Translations under genes and position numbers: made by a program
NCBI GenBank assembly: GCA_910576935.1
Contig: CAJTKG010000039.1
Span: 1 to 23,730, forward strand
Length of the DNA stretch: 23,730 nucleotides
Source: an uncultured Muribaculaceae bacterium
GTDB lineage: Bacteria > Bacteroidota > Bacteroidia > Bacteroidales > Muribaculaceae
Direction: 5' to 3'
Shown here: in pieces, positions 15,437-23,648 of the stretch
Layout of the letters: each line of letters opens with the position of its first letter
How positions within the stretch are numbered: position 1 is the stretch's first letter
Notes under the pieces: generated by a model
The model's database searches: none
Told to the model about the DNA's origin: nothing
Seen by the model: only the letters and a program-made list of their open reading frames with translations

Positions 15437-16555
15437 TCACTTGCGGCGGCGCACCGAACGTGCGGCGCCCGAGTTGCTTGAGGCCTTCTTCTGTTTGGGT
15501 TCTTTGACTTTCTTGGATGAGCGTTTTGTCGAGCGTTTTGTCGAGCGGGCAGGCGTCTTCTTGTTGTCGTCCTGAGATACTACAGTTGTGGTATCGCCGC
15601 GTTCGCGCGCCTCACGAGCCTCGCGGGCGGCTATGACTTCTTCGCGCGAGGGCACCCATAGCTTCTGCTCGAAGTTGTCGAGACGAGCCTGAATGCTGTC
15701 CTGAGCGCGTTTGCGGTCGTCAGGGTCGGGATAGAGCTGCATCATAGACTTGTTCTTGAGGTTGCGCGTCTTGTATATCTCCCCGTCATACATCGTCAGA
15801 TTGAAGAAGTCGTCGTAGCTGCATGTCGGCATGTTGTTGTCATCGTTGATGAAAATCGATTGCTGCGCGAGCCACGGACGTATATCGGCGAACTTCACCC
15901 AGAACATAGGGTAGCGTATGGCTTCGCCGCCGAAGTCGCCGGCGCGGTGGAGCACGGGGCAGATGGCTTCAACGCGCGGACGCAGGCGGTTGTGCCGCGT
16001 ATCATACTCCCAGCGCTCGATGATATAATATGAGAGTACCTCGTTGGCGGGCACGTCGCTTTCTTCGATGACGAAACGCGGATTCTTCTCTGTCGAGCCT
16101 TTGGCGTCGGTGTAGAGTATGTGGAAACGGTCGAGCAGATCGCGCACTTTTACCGCATATTGGTCGGTGAAGATCTCACGTCCGTCGAGATATTCATATG
16201 CCGTGAGCCTGTTGTTGGCCAGCAACCGCATGATTATACGGAATAGGTTCTCCTGACCGTCGACGCTCTCTTCAGGATAGTAGAGCGGCGCGTTTTTATC
16301 TTTGTCGAGATCGAGATGACGGTAGATGACGCGCATCCACTGTAGGTCGGCTTCGGATATGGGCGATCCGTCTGTGTCGTAGAATTGCTGCATGCGGTCT
16401 GTGATGACAGGGCCGTCGTCGGCGTTCTTGTCGCGTCGGCGTTCCGAGGCTTTGTCGCGCCGGCGCACTACGCCGTTGTTATCCTGAGCCAAGACGGGCA
16501 GCATCGTGCCTAACAACAGGGCGGCGACGGCTGCATATAGTCTGATCGTTTTCAT
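15437..16555 (-). CDS. gldN: GldN/PorN, periplasmic T9SS ring component
   Basis: GldN works with the lipoprotein GldK to form the periplasmic ring of the type IX secretion system, under the outer membrane. The 372-residue product has a signal peptide (about 1-23, ending VLAQ) and the typical GldN body, with ISEADLQWMRVIYRHLDLD, an IFTDQYAVKVRDLL segment and YYIIERWEYD. The last 50 or so residues form a strongly basic, Ser/Thr/Lys tail with near-repeats STKRSTKRSSKK, likely disordered. The matching DNA shows a short tandem repeat (GAGCGTTTTGTC near 15519-15545). It is the last gene of the T9SS operon, 28 nt after gldM. Gene order confirms the assignment. Confidence 0.93.
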   Translation of the reverse strand: MKTIRLYAAVAALLLGTMLPVLAQDNNGVVRRRDKASERRRDKNADDGPVITDRMQQFYDTDGSPISEADLQWMRVIYRHLDLDKDKNAPLYYPEESVDGQENLFRIIMRLLANNRLTAYEYLDGREIFTDQYAVKVRDLLDRFHILYTDAKGSTEKNPRFVIEESDVPANEVLSYYIIERWEYDTRHNRLRPRVEAICPVLHRAGDFGGEAIRYPMFWVKFADIRPWLAQQSIFINDDNNMPTCSYDDFFNLTMYDGEIYKTRNLKNKSMMQLYPDPDDRKRAQDSIQARLDNFEQKLWVPSREEVIAAREAREARERGDTTTVVSQDDNKKTPARSTKRSTKRSSKKVKEPKQKKASSNSGAARSVRRRK

Positions 16556-16583
16556 ATATCGTTATTGTCTGTTTTTTCAGTGG

Positions 16584-18149
16584 TTAGTTGACGATTACTT
16601 CCATCGGCGACAGGTCGCGGGTGATGCCGTCCGGACCTACAGCCTTTATGCGTGAGATATAGAAGCGTTTGCCGCGCGAAAGGCGCTGGAACGACTGCTT
16701 CTGACGGGTCGAGAACGATGAACCGTCGCTGACCTCGGGTATGGCGTTGCCCATAGAGTCAAAGAAGACGGTCTCGAAACTGAGAACTTTGAAACGTGTG
16801 TCGATCAGTCCGTCGTCGATGGCTGCCTCAATGCCCGGAGCCTGAAGCAGGAGGGTCTTGGCGAAAGGCCGGCCGCCTTTATAGTGGTCGATATTGCCTT
16901 TGCCGTCGTTGAAAGCTATGTATGGCGACGGATCGGGCAGCTTGCGGACACGGAAAGTGGTCGTCGCCACGGTAGTGTTGCGGCCGTCCATGTTGGCGGT
17001 AACGGTGACGACGGCGTCTTTCCCGACAGCCGACGGGCGTGCCACCCAATGGTCGCCGCTGCGGGTCAGCATGCCGTTGGTCATCGTGGCCGAGATGTCG
17101 CCCATGGCGACACCCGGCACAGAGATGCCGACGGGATTGTCGATGCCGGCGTAGAGCACATTCATCATCGTGGCCGAGACGGTTGCCATGGGCTCGATGA
17201 CGGTGTATGACGATGAAAAGTCGTGGCGGGTCGATGTGCCGTCGCCGTGGCTGACTTCAAGATAGCCCTTGTAGTCGAATTTGCCTGTTGACGAAGCGTT
17301 GAGTTCATAGAGACCTTTCTCGTTGTCGAGGACTTTGCCGTCGATGAATATGCGCGGGCGGGCCGTGGTGTCGACCGCCGCAAGGACGATATTGGCCGAA
17401 TATTTGCCGCCACGCATGACAAGCCTCGACTGGGGCATGACGTAGGCGTTGAGTTCGTTGACGCGGACATCGCCCGCGTCGACCTGCGACAATAGCGTCG
17501 ACAAGGCCTCGCCTTCGGCATAGAGTATATCGTTCTGAAGTTTCGACAACAGGGTTATGGCGGCGACTACAGGCTGCTGCTCGAACTTCGACTCTTCCCA
17601 TGTCTGAGCCGTCAGAGTCCCCGGTTTCAGGGTGTCGTCTGTCGAAAGCGCTCCGGCGATGCTCGCGCGTTTGAGCGAGTCGACCATTATCTGGTTGATA
17701 TATTCGCGGTAGAAGTCGATGTTGTGACGCAGTTTGGCCCCGAGGCTGTTGCCGGGTGCGAGCATTACGACAGCGGCGGCTTCGAGATCGTCGCGGTTTA
17801 TGATGTTGTCGGGGTCTCCGTCGTTGCCGTCGGCTTTGCGCACGATGGCATATTTCAGCGAGTCGACCCGGCTGTATATCTGCCCGGTGACGTCGCGCAC
17901 TTCTTTGGCTTTCTCAAACCATTGGAGGCCTTTGTCGGGGTTTTGTTCGGCAAAGGCGGCGAGCTGGCTGTAAAGCGCCTCGTTGCGTTGGGCCACGTTG
18001 TTGTTAGAGCGGTTCAGACCGTCGTGGACCTGCGTGAAGCCGTCGAGCACGTCGCTCGAGACATTGAGCGCGAGCATAGCCGTCAGCACGATATACATCA
18101 GGTTGATCATCTTCTGACGGGGCGACAGTCGTGTGTTGTTTGCTCCCAT
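16584..18149 (-). CDS. gldM: GldM/PorM, T9SS motor shaft protein
   Basis: GldM pairs with GldL to form the proton-driven inner-membrane motor of the T9SS, and its long periplasmic part reaches the GldK/N ring. The 521-residue product starts with a short cytoplasmic stretch and one transmembrane helix (about 14-32, MINLMYIVLTAMLALNVSS). A helical D1-type region follows, then beta-rich domains that include the conserved NVLYAGIDNPVGISVPGV segment. Length and N-terminus agree with the family. The gene begins 24 nt after the gldL stop codon and is followed 28 nt later by gldN, the standard order in Bacteroidetes. Confidence 0.96.
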   Translation of the reverse strand: MGANNTRLSPRQKMINLMYIVLTAMLALNVSSDVLDGFTQVHDGLNRSNNNVAQRNEALYSQLAAFAEQNPDKGLQWFEKAKEVRDVTGQIYSRVDSLKYAIVRKADGNDGDPDNIINRDDLEAAAVVMLAPGNSLGAKLRHNIDFYREYINQIMVDSLKRASIAGALSTDDTLKPGTLTAQTWEESKFEQQPVVAAITLLSKLQNDILYAEGEALSTLLSQVDAGDVRVNELNAYVMPQSRLVMRGGKYSANIVLAAVDTTARPRIFIDGKVLDNEKGLYELNASSTGKFDYKGYLEVSHGDGTSTRHDFSSSYTVIEPMATVSATMMNVLYAGIDNPVGISVPGVAMGDISATMTNGMLTRSGDHWVARPSAVGKDAVVTVTANMDGRNTTVATTTFRVRKLPDPSPYIAFNDGKGNIDHYKGGRPFAKTLLLQAPGIEAAIDDGLIDTRFKVLSFETVFFDSMGNAIPEVSDGSSFSTRQKQSFQRLSRGKRFYISRIKAVGPDGITRDLSPMEVIVN

Positions 18150-18173
18150 TTATTTTGTCTGATTCTTGTCGGT

Positions 18174-19148
18174 TTAGGAATTCTGTGTCGTGGCGCTGTT
18201 GTCGGCCGGAGTTGCCGAGGCGTTTATGTCGCCGGGCATCATCGGACGGTACATGTTGACAGTCATCGCCGTTATCATTTTCTCGTAGACTGAGTTGAGT
18301 TGTTGCATATAGCGGGCCATCTTCTCGGTCTCCTCGCAGTAGCGGGCGCTCTGGGCCGAGCTTTTCTCATACATGTCGCGGATGTCTTTGATGCCGCGGT
18401 TGACGCGGTCGATAGAGTCGAGTTGCGACGAGACGCTTTTGAGCTGTATCTCATAGATGGTGTTGAGACCGCTGATGTTGCGGTTGAGATCGAGCATCTG
18501 GTCGACATAGCCCTGCGAGCTGTGGGTGATATTCTCCGAGTTCTCGGTGATGGCGCGGTAGCTGTCGAGCAACACGTCAGACACGTTGTTGAGGGCTGCC
18601 GTGGTCGTCTTGAGATGTTCCATCTCTGCGGCTATGCCGGCCATCTGGTCGAGATAGCGTTGAGTGGCCTCGGTGAGCTCGGCCATGCGGGCGAGTTGGT
18701 CAGAGGCGGCCGCCATCTTGGCTATGCTCTCGGTGAGCGACCGAGAGTCGCTGTCACTCAGCTCTATTCCCTGTGGAAGGCCTACAGCCGCTTTGGCATC
18801 CGAGACCGACACCTTGCGGCCGGCCGTGCCGCCGTTGATTACAATGCCGTTGCCGCCGTTGAAGTCGGGACGGTCTTCGTCGTTGTGGCTGTCGAGCACA
18901 GGAAAGACGTCTTCCCATTTATATTCTTTAGGCGGCCGGTCGAAAGCGGTGAGGATAAACATCAGCACCTCTGTGCCCATGCCGATAGACAGCAGCGTGT
19001 TGCCGCCCGGGAGGTGAAGTATCTTGAACAGGGCGCCCCAGATGACGATCGCGGCGCCTATACTATACGCGAAGTTGAAAAATCGCTGGCCGTTCTCGCT
19101 GCTGATGAAGGCGCTGATTATATTGCGGTATTTTTTTACTTTTTCCAT
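18174..19148 (-). CDS. gldL: GldL/PorL, T9SS inner-membrane motor protein
   Basis: GldL is the stator-like inner-membrane partner of GldM and converts the proton gradient into motion for secretion. The 324-residue product starts MEKVKKYRNIISAF. It has two transmembrane helices (about 26-45 and 50-68) joined by KILHLPGG, with a membrane glutamate at residue 60, the expected proton-path residue. The rest is a long cytoplasmic region with coiled-coil character. The frame stays open upstream to 19322, but the ATG at 19148 is chosen: the upstream 58 codons overlap gldK, look unlike the family and would spoil the N-terminus. The gap to gldK is 35 nt. Confidence 0.95.
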   Translation of the reverse strand: MEKVKKYRNIISAFISSENGQRFFNFAYSIGAAIVIWGALFKILHLPGGNTLLSIGMGTEVLMFILTAFDRPPKEYKWEDVFPVLDSHNDEDRPDFNGGNGIVINGGTAGRKVSVSDAKAAVGLPQGIELSDSDSRSLTESIAKMAAASDQLARMAELTEATQRYLDQMAGIAAEMEHLKTTTAALNNVSDVLLDSYRAITENSENITHSSQGYVDQMLDLNRNISGLNTIYEIQLKSVSSQLDSIDRVNRGIKDIRDMYEKSSAQSARYCEETEKMARYMQQLNSVYEKMITAMTVNMYRPMMPGDINASATPADNSATTQNS

Positions 19149-19183
19149 GTTACGATTTGTGCTGGCCGGTGTTGGTTGTCTTG

Positions 19184-20629
19184 TTATTTTTTGTCTGACT
19201 TCTGGCCTCGGGCAAAGCCTATCTGCGATCTCACGCAGCGGAAGCCTATGTATGAGCGTTGTTCGTTCTGATACTCCCACATCCGCAGATCGGAGCGCAC
19301 GTTGTGGGCCACGTCTTTCCACGAGCCGCCGCGCACGATCTTGCGTTTCATCTTGTAGGGATCTTCCTGTGCGGCATCATATCGGTATTCGGGGTTGAGG
19401 TCGCTGGTGAGTTTGCCGACGCTTTCGGTGTAGGCCGTCGAGGTCCATTCGCTGACATTGCCGGCCATGTCATACAGACCGAAATCGTTGGGAGCGTAAG
19501 TACCGACCCGCGACGTTATCACGTGGCCGTCTTTGACATAGTTGCCTTCGTTGGGCTTGAAGTTGGCATAGAAGCATCCGCGGTCGTCGCTGAGGGCAAG
19601 GTCGCCTTCCCAGGGATACATGTTTTCATTGACGCCGGCGCGTGCCGCATATTCCCATTCGGCCTCTGTCGGCAGACGGTATGGTTCGACGTATACACCT
19701 TCGCGGCCGAGCGACCGGCGCAGGAAGTCGGTGCGCCAGTTGGCAAAGGCATTCGCCTGTTCCCAGCTGACACCGACGACAGGATACTCGTTATAGCCGC
19801 CGTGAGAGAAATAGAGTCTTACATAAGGCTCGTTGTAGGCGTTCTCGAAGTCATTGATCCACGCCGTCGTGTCGGGGTAGACATTGACGATATAAGTGTT
19901 GAGGAAATCGTAGTCGCCCGTGAGCCCGCGGGTGACGGTTTCGCGTACTATTTCGCCGTCGTCGTTGATATAGGCCGTGTCTTTTGAAATCACCGGGTTT
20001 ACGGTCGGCGCGGGCTTGTCGGTGTTATATTCGCGTCGGCGCGGATTGAGACGGTTTTTGCGCTTTGCGGCCTCGGTGTGGTTGTAGACCTCATAGCGGT
20101 AATTGAGTTGGTCGCCGTCGAGTTCGCGCACACCGGTGATCGGGTTGGTGCGGTAGACGCTCTCTATGGCGCGGAGCTCGTCTTCATTGGGGTTGCGCCA
20201 GGGTATGGGCTTGTTCCAGTTGAGATGAGGGGTCACGGGATTGCCTTCGCGGTCTTCCTCGATCTTGAATTCCTCGTTGCCGCCGTAGGCCGGGTCGGCC
20301 AGACGCTCGCGGATTATGGAGTCGCGCACCCAGAAGACAAACTGCTTGTATTTGCTGTTTGTGATCTCGGTCTCGTCCATCCAGAAGCCGTCAACAGATA
20401 TGCCGCGTGCGTCGGCCTGAAGATTCCACAGGCTGTCGGGTTTCTGCACGCCCACTTCCATCGATCCGCGGTTGATCAGCACCATGCCGTATGGGGTCGG
20501 CTCGACCCACGAGGTGGCGCTGACGCCGGTGACTTCGCCGCCGGCAGAGCTGCGCGAGCCTGTGGCGCATGAACTCATGAATGCGGCTGCGGCGACACAG
20601 GCGATAAGGATATTTGTGGTTGTCTTCAT
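19184..20629 (-). CDS. gldK: GldK/PorK, T9SS ring lipoprotein
   Basis: GldK is an outer-membrane-anchored lipoprotein that forms the periplasmic T9SS ring with GldN. The 481-residue product has a lipoprotein signal with Cys21 (AFMSSC). An FGE/SUMF1-type sulfatase-modifying fold follows: VDGFWMDETEITNSKYKQF, YRLPTEAEWEYAARAG, DFGLYDMAGNVSEW, VRGGSW and the closing IGFRCV. GldK keeps this fold as a structural part, not as a working formylglycine enzyme. It lies 56 nt after porP and 35 nt before gldL. The lipobox has methionine at -3, which is slightly unusual but tolerated in Bacteroidetes. Confidence 0.95.
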   Translation of the reverse strand: MKTTTNILIACVAAAAFMSSCATGSRSSAGGEVTGVSATSWVEPTPYGMVLINRGSMEVGVQKPDSLWNLQADARGISVDGFWMDETEITNSKYKQFVFWVRDSIIRERLADPAYGGNEEFKIEEDREGNPVTPHLNWNKPIPWRNPNEDELRAIESVYRTNPITGVRELDGDQLNYRYEVYNHTEAAKRKNRLNPRRREYNTDKPAPTVNPVISKDTAYINDDGEIVRETVTRGLTGDYDFLNTYIVNVYPDTTAWINDFENAYNEPYVRLYFSHGGYNEYPVVGVSWEQANAFANWRTDFLRRSLGREGVYVEPYRLPTEAEWEYAARAGVNENMYPWEGDLALSDDRGCFYANFKPNEGNYVKDGHVITSRVGTYAPNDFGLYDMAGNVSEWTSTAYTESVGKLTSDLNPEYRYDAAQEDPYKMKRKIVRGGSWKDVAHNVRSDLRMWEYQNEQRSYIGFRCVRSQIGFARGQKSDKK

Positions 20630-20685
20630 ATGTCGGTGTTTGATATATTGGTCTTTATTGAGAGAGATAAGGCATCGTGGCCTGA

Positions 20686-21690
20686 TTACATTATGCGTAT
20701 ATTTTTTTGTTTGTTGCGGTTTTTGTCCGACAGGTCGAGCTTGAGCCTGTATCCGGCAATGATCTCGTGGCTGCCGCTCGAGGCCTTGGCGATGGCTGTG
20801 GTGGCATAGTCATAGCTGTAGCCGAGGTAGAAGTTCTTGAACTCGGCGGCCACCGTTGCCACTATGGCGTCATTCCAGCGATAGCCTATACCGAACGAGA
20901 GAAATTTGTTATACCGGGCACGGGCGGTGATCTCGCCTGTAGTGAATGTGAAGTCACTCTTGACCATCACAGACGGTAGTATCTCAAATAACGTGTTTTT
21001 TAGCGGAATATTGCCTCGGGCGATAAAATAGAGCGTCCGTCGGGCCTCGAACTCATAGTTGCGTTCGGTCTCCGACGATGAATTTTCGGCGTTCATGGTG
21101 ATTGTCGGCGATGTCAGATGGGTCGACGACAGGCCGGCGTCGAAATATTTGTGTTTATACCATATGCCGATCCCGAGATCGAGAGCCGTGCCGTGGATGT
21201 CCTGAGTCGGTATGCCGTCGTCACTCCCTTCATGATAGTCATCGTCGTCAGGGATGAAGACTTTAGAGCCTTTGAACGACTGGTCGTAGAATCCGATCTG
21301 TAGCGCGGCCGTAAATTCGCCGCCGAATTTTTTGAATTTATAACCTATCTGGGCGCCCATGTCGAGCGATTTGTAGAGTCCCTCGCTTTTCTGGTTGAAG
21401 ACTGCTCCCAGACCGAAGCGTTTGTTGAACAGTTTGAGAGGCATGTCGGCCGTGGCGACGAAACTTTGGGGCGCGTTGTCGATCCCTATCCACTGCAGTC
21501 GTGTGCCGCCGCGTACGGTGACAAAGTCGCTCAGACCGATGGCGGCCGGATTATAAAATCCGGGCACTTCGTAATATTGCGAGAACTGCGGATCTGTCTG
21601 CGCCGATAGGCCGACGGGCAGCAATGCCCCGATGACGCCAATCGTCAGTATCGTTATGATTTTTGGTAGTCTGTGTATCATCGGCGTCAT
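20686..21690 (-). CDS. porP: PorP/SprF-family outer-membrane protein
   Basis: PorP/SprF proteins are outer-membrane beta-barrels that work with the T9SS, often linking it to surface cargo. This 334-residue member has a signal peptide ending LSAQ (about 1-31). The family opening TDPQFSQYYEVPGFYNPAAI follows, then many alternating strands, including the typical FGIGYRWNDAIVATVAAEFK near the end. The ATG overlaps the porT stop codon by 4 nt (ATGA), implying translational coupling. An internal ATG at codon 4 is an alternative start. The position directly before gldK matches porP in the porPKLMN operons of Bacteroidales. Confidence 0.93.
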   Translation of the reverse strand: MTPMIHRLPKIITILTIGVIGALLPVGLSAQTDPQFSQYYEVPGFYNPAAIGLSDFVTVRGGTRLQWIGIDNAPQSFVATADMPLKLFNKRFGLGAVFNQKSEGLYKSLDMGAQIGYKFKKFGGEFTAALQIGFYDQSFKGSKVFIPDDDDYHEGSDDGIPTQDIHGTALDLGIGIWYKHKYFDAGLSSTHLTSPTITMNAENSSSETERNYEFEARRTLYFIARGNIPLKNTLFEILPSVMVKSDFTFTTGEITARARYNKFLSFGIGYRWNDAIVATVAAEFKNFYLGYSYDYATTAIAKASSGSHEIIAGYRLKLDLSDKNRNKQKNIRIM

Positions 21691-22409
21691 TCAAAATAAA
21701 AGGTCAGGACAATCATCTTCGATGTGGCCTTTTTTAGCGATTGGGTGAATTTGAGTTTGGTAGGGTCGTCGGCGAGATCCGGTCGGTCGTGGGTGAGTAC
21801 ATCGCTGAGACCGAAACAGAATTTCAACTCGGGAATGAGCTTGAAATAAGGAAGATAAAAGTCGCAGCCGAAGCCTACCGAGATATAGAAGTCTGCAGCG
21901 TTGGTCTTTATGATGTCGTTGCGTTTTTTTGCGACATCAAAAGCCGGCATGATACCCGTCACGGCGTATGGTCTTGTGTTGCGGTAGCGCTGTCCGGCAA
22001 ATTTGAGGTCAAGCGGCAACACGACAAATGTAGATTTGAGAGTCTGACGTTCTTCGGCACCGGTGGTGTGGTCGAGCATTTTAAGACCGCGGCTGCCGAA
22101 ATACATGCCCGGCGAGAAACGCAACGAAAAGTAGTTGTTGAGCCTAAGTGCCAGAAGACCGTTGACGCAGAACCCCGGCTGGTAGTCGTTCTGCTCGATG
22201 CGCCACTCTTCGCCCTCGGGAGTGATGAGGCCGTTGTGGACAAAGCGCAGATCCTGTGTATGCGCCCCGATCGAGAAACCGAGATGCCAGCGGCGGTTGT
22301 CGGCATACGGACGGTTGAGCAGCTTGTCGTTGAGTTCGCGGCCGCATACCGGCATAAATGATGCCGTCAGTGCGATGATTATGATAATCAGTTTGTGAAA
22401 TTTCATCAT
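21687..22409 (-). CDS. porT: PorT, T9SS outer-membrane-associated protein
   Basis: PorT is a beta-barrel protein needed for secretion by the T9SS. The 240-residue product has a signal peptide (about 1-23). It also shows family-like stretches: NRPYADNRRWHLGFSIGAHT, RFSPGMYFGSRGLK, VGFGCDFYLPYFKLIPELKF and the final KMIVLTFYFE, a typical barrel-ending strand with terminal aromatic residues. It is the first gene of the operon and overlaps porP by 4 nt. In the well-studied Porphyromonas gingivalis, porT is, as I recall, not part of the porPKLMN cluster, so this linkage is a useful clue. The assignment rests on motif similarity. Confidence 0.85.
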   Translation of the reverse strand: MMKFHKLIIIIIALTASFMPVCGRELNDKLLNRPYADNRRWHLGFSIGAHTQDLRFVHNGLITPEGEEWRIEQNDYQPGFCVNGLLALRLNNYFSLRFSPGMYFGSRGLKMLDHTTGAEERQTLKSTFVVLPLDLKFAGQRYRNTRPYAVTGIMPAFDVAKKRNDIIKTNAADFYISVGFGCDFYLPYFKLIPELKFCFGLSDVLTHDRPDLADDPTKLKFTQSLKKATSKMIVLTFYFE

Positions 22410-22465
22410 TATAACAACGACACTTACATTACTTTATTGTGCCGTATAATCTTTAAGTAAGTGGT

Positions 22466-22473
22466 CAAATTAA
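22466..22473 (-). promoter_or_regulatory. Possible -7 element for the T9SS operon
   Basis: The minus strand reads TTAATTTG, one mismatch from TAnnTTTG, 57 nt upstream of the porT start codon. It is the best candidate in the porT leader, but no good -33 element accompanies it. The call is tentative. Confidence 0.35.
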
Positions 22474-22486
22474 ACATATCGAATGA

Positions 22487-22566
22487 GCGCGAGATTTTTT
22501 TCGAGTGATTTTCGCGCGTTGCAGAAGGAGCAATGCGTGCATTGTGACTGATAAAACTCGCGAAAA
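22487..22566. promoter_or_regulatory. Nested inverted repeats between the divergent porT operon and the DUF3108-like gene
   Basis: TTTTCGCG (22509-22516) is the inverse complement of CGCGAAAA (22559-22566). Between them lies a 6-bp palindrome, CAATGC-GT-GCATTG (22531-22544). CGCGAG at 22488-22493 can instead pair with CTCGCG at 22557-22562, which overlaps the first pairing. The stretch lies upstream of both divergent genes, so DNA-binding sites are more likely than a structured RNA. The rest of the 299-nt gap (22410-22708) is AT-rich and holds only the promoters listed. Confidence 0.4.
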
Positions 22567-22660
22567 GCGCCGAAAAAGACAAGTTCAGGCTATATGCGAT
22601 TAGATTTTAATTTACTTGTTATCGTTTTAATTTGATTACTTTATCACCAAATAGACTCTG

Positions 22661-22683
22661 TTTGGAAATTTTTATTAAATTTG
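22661..22683 (+). promoter_or_regulatory. Promoter for the DUF3108-like secreted protein gene
   Basis: TAAATTTG at 22676-22683 is an exact Bacteroidetes -7 element. A TTTG at 22661-22664 precedes it, but the 11-nt spacing is shorter than usual, so the -33 role of that TTTG is doubtful. The start codon at 22709 gives a leader of about 20 nt. Confidence 0.6.
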
Positions 22684-22708
22684 CTTGCAAAATCTATATA
22701 TAAAGAAT

Positions 22709-23437
22709 ATGAAAGCTATTTTTTCTTTTACCTGCGCCCTTATCTTGGGCTTCGTGGCTGCTTCGGCTCAGTATTTTTCTACGACAGCCGATCAGAAATT
22801 CACATTCAACGAGAAATCAGATGAAGTGAATCAGAACTACAGTGTAGTCGTGAAATCGGTCGATACCGATGCCGACGGCATCGTTACGGCTGTTTACGAA
22901 GAAACACACAAAGTGCCCGGCGGTGGCGTTTTCGATGAAATGAAAATGACCTCAAAATATAAATATAATCCTGTCGACGAGGTGACTACCCATGTCCTCA
23001 TGGACCGTCAGAGCATGATCGACATGCTATTTCCGGTAATTCAGACTTCGGCTCAGGGACAGATGTCTGACGATCAGATACGCGAGCATCTCAACTCGAT
23101 GAAAATTACCGGCGAGATCGTGGTTCCCGTCGCACCCAACGCAGCCGAAGGTCAGGTCTTCGAAAAGTCGCGTATGCGTTGTTTCATGGGAGAGCAGCAG
23201 ATGAATATCCTGCTCAGCAAGGGCACATATCTGGGCAAAGAGACCATCGAGACCGAAGCCGGCAAATTTGACTGTGTCAAACTATCTTATCAGATGAAGA
23301 CGGCAGTTGTCGGTGCGCCCCAGATACAATATGTAACGGCATGGTACGCTCCCGGAGTCGGAGCCGTCAAGACCGTCAGCGGCAACAAGAAAGGCGCTGA
23401 TAGCGAGCAGCAAGTCATTGTTTCCGTAGGCAAATAA
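22709..23437 (+). CDS. Secreted DUF3108/TapB-like protein
   Basis: This 242-residue protein has a clean signal peptide (MKAIFSFTCALILGFVAASA, then QYF). The body is beta-rich and ends with a pattern seen in DUF3108/TapB-like proteins: a GTYLGKETIETEAGKFDCVK strand pair, then TAWYAPGVGAVKTVSGN. Such proteins are exported and poorly characterised. No catalytic motif, lipobox or T9SS domain is seen, so a periplasmic location is likely. The frame is open from a TTG at 22685, but the ATG at 22709 is preferred because it begins the signal peptide and sits 25 nt after the -7 element. The gene is divergent from the T9SS operon and ends at a GC-rich hairpin. The family call is from remembered similarity. 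Confidence 0.8.
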   Translation: MKAIFSFTCALILGFVAASAQYFSTTADQKFTFNEKSDEVNQNYSVVVKSVDTDADGIVTAVYEETHKVPGGGVFDEMKMTSKYKYNPVDEVTTHVLMDRQSMIDMLFPVIQTSAQGQMSDDQIREHLNSMKITGEIVVPVAPNAAEGQVFEKSRMRCFMGEQQMNILLSKGTYLGKETIETEAGKFDCVKLSYQMKTAVVGAPQIQYVTAWYAPGVGAVKTVSGNKKGADSEQQVIVSVGK

Positions 23438-23463
23438 CAGGCATATAACCCATAATATACCGA

Positions 23464-23494
23464 ACCGGGGTGCGCGAGTTACGCGCACCCCGGT
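23464..23494. terminator. GC-rich hairpin after the DUF3108-like gene
   Basis: A perfect 13-bp stem (23464-23476 with 23482-23494) closes on a 5-nt loop, 26 nt after the stop codon. No proper T-run follows on either side, so termination may be less efficient or may serve two convergent genes. The following stretch (23495-23648) shows only a short GCAAGG/CCTTGC inverted repeat (23547-23566) and two AGCGACGG copies 24 bp apart (23615 and 23639). Confidence 0.65.
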
Positions 23495-23648
23495 CGTGTT
23501 ATGGGCCTATGGCGCCGGGAGCGGCGGCCGGAGGCCGTCGTATGGAGCAAGGGTTAAAATCCTTGCATCAACCACTAAAGGTTTGATTATAAGTTAACAA
23601 ATTAGACCAAAATTAGCGACGGGAATCAGGCGACATGGAGCGACGGCT

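Noticed and set aside
18300..19271. 323-codon plus-strand ORF over gldL
   Set aside because: It is antisense to gldL, whose product has clear family features. The composition is typical of a shadow frame in this GC-rich operon.
19149..19322. N-terminal extension of gldL from 19322
   Set aside because: It overlaps the gldK 3' end, and its arginine-rich residues do not look like GldL. The ATG at 19148 gives the standard N-terminus.
21741..22361. 206-codon plus-strand ORF opposite porT
   Set aside because: It is a shadow frame; porT has a signal peptide, family motifs and operon context.
22685..22708. Upstream TTG start for the DUF3108-like gene
   Set aside because: It lies almost on the -7 element and adds residues ahead of the signal peptide; the ATG at 22709 is better.
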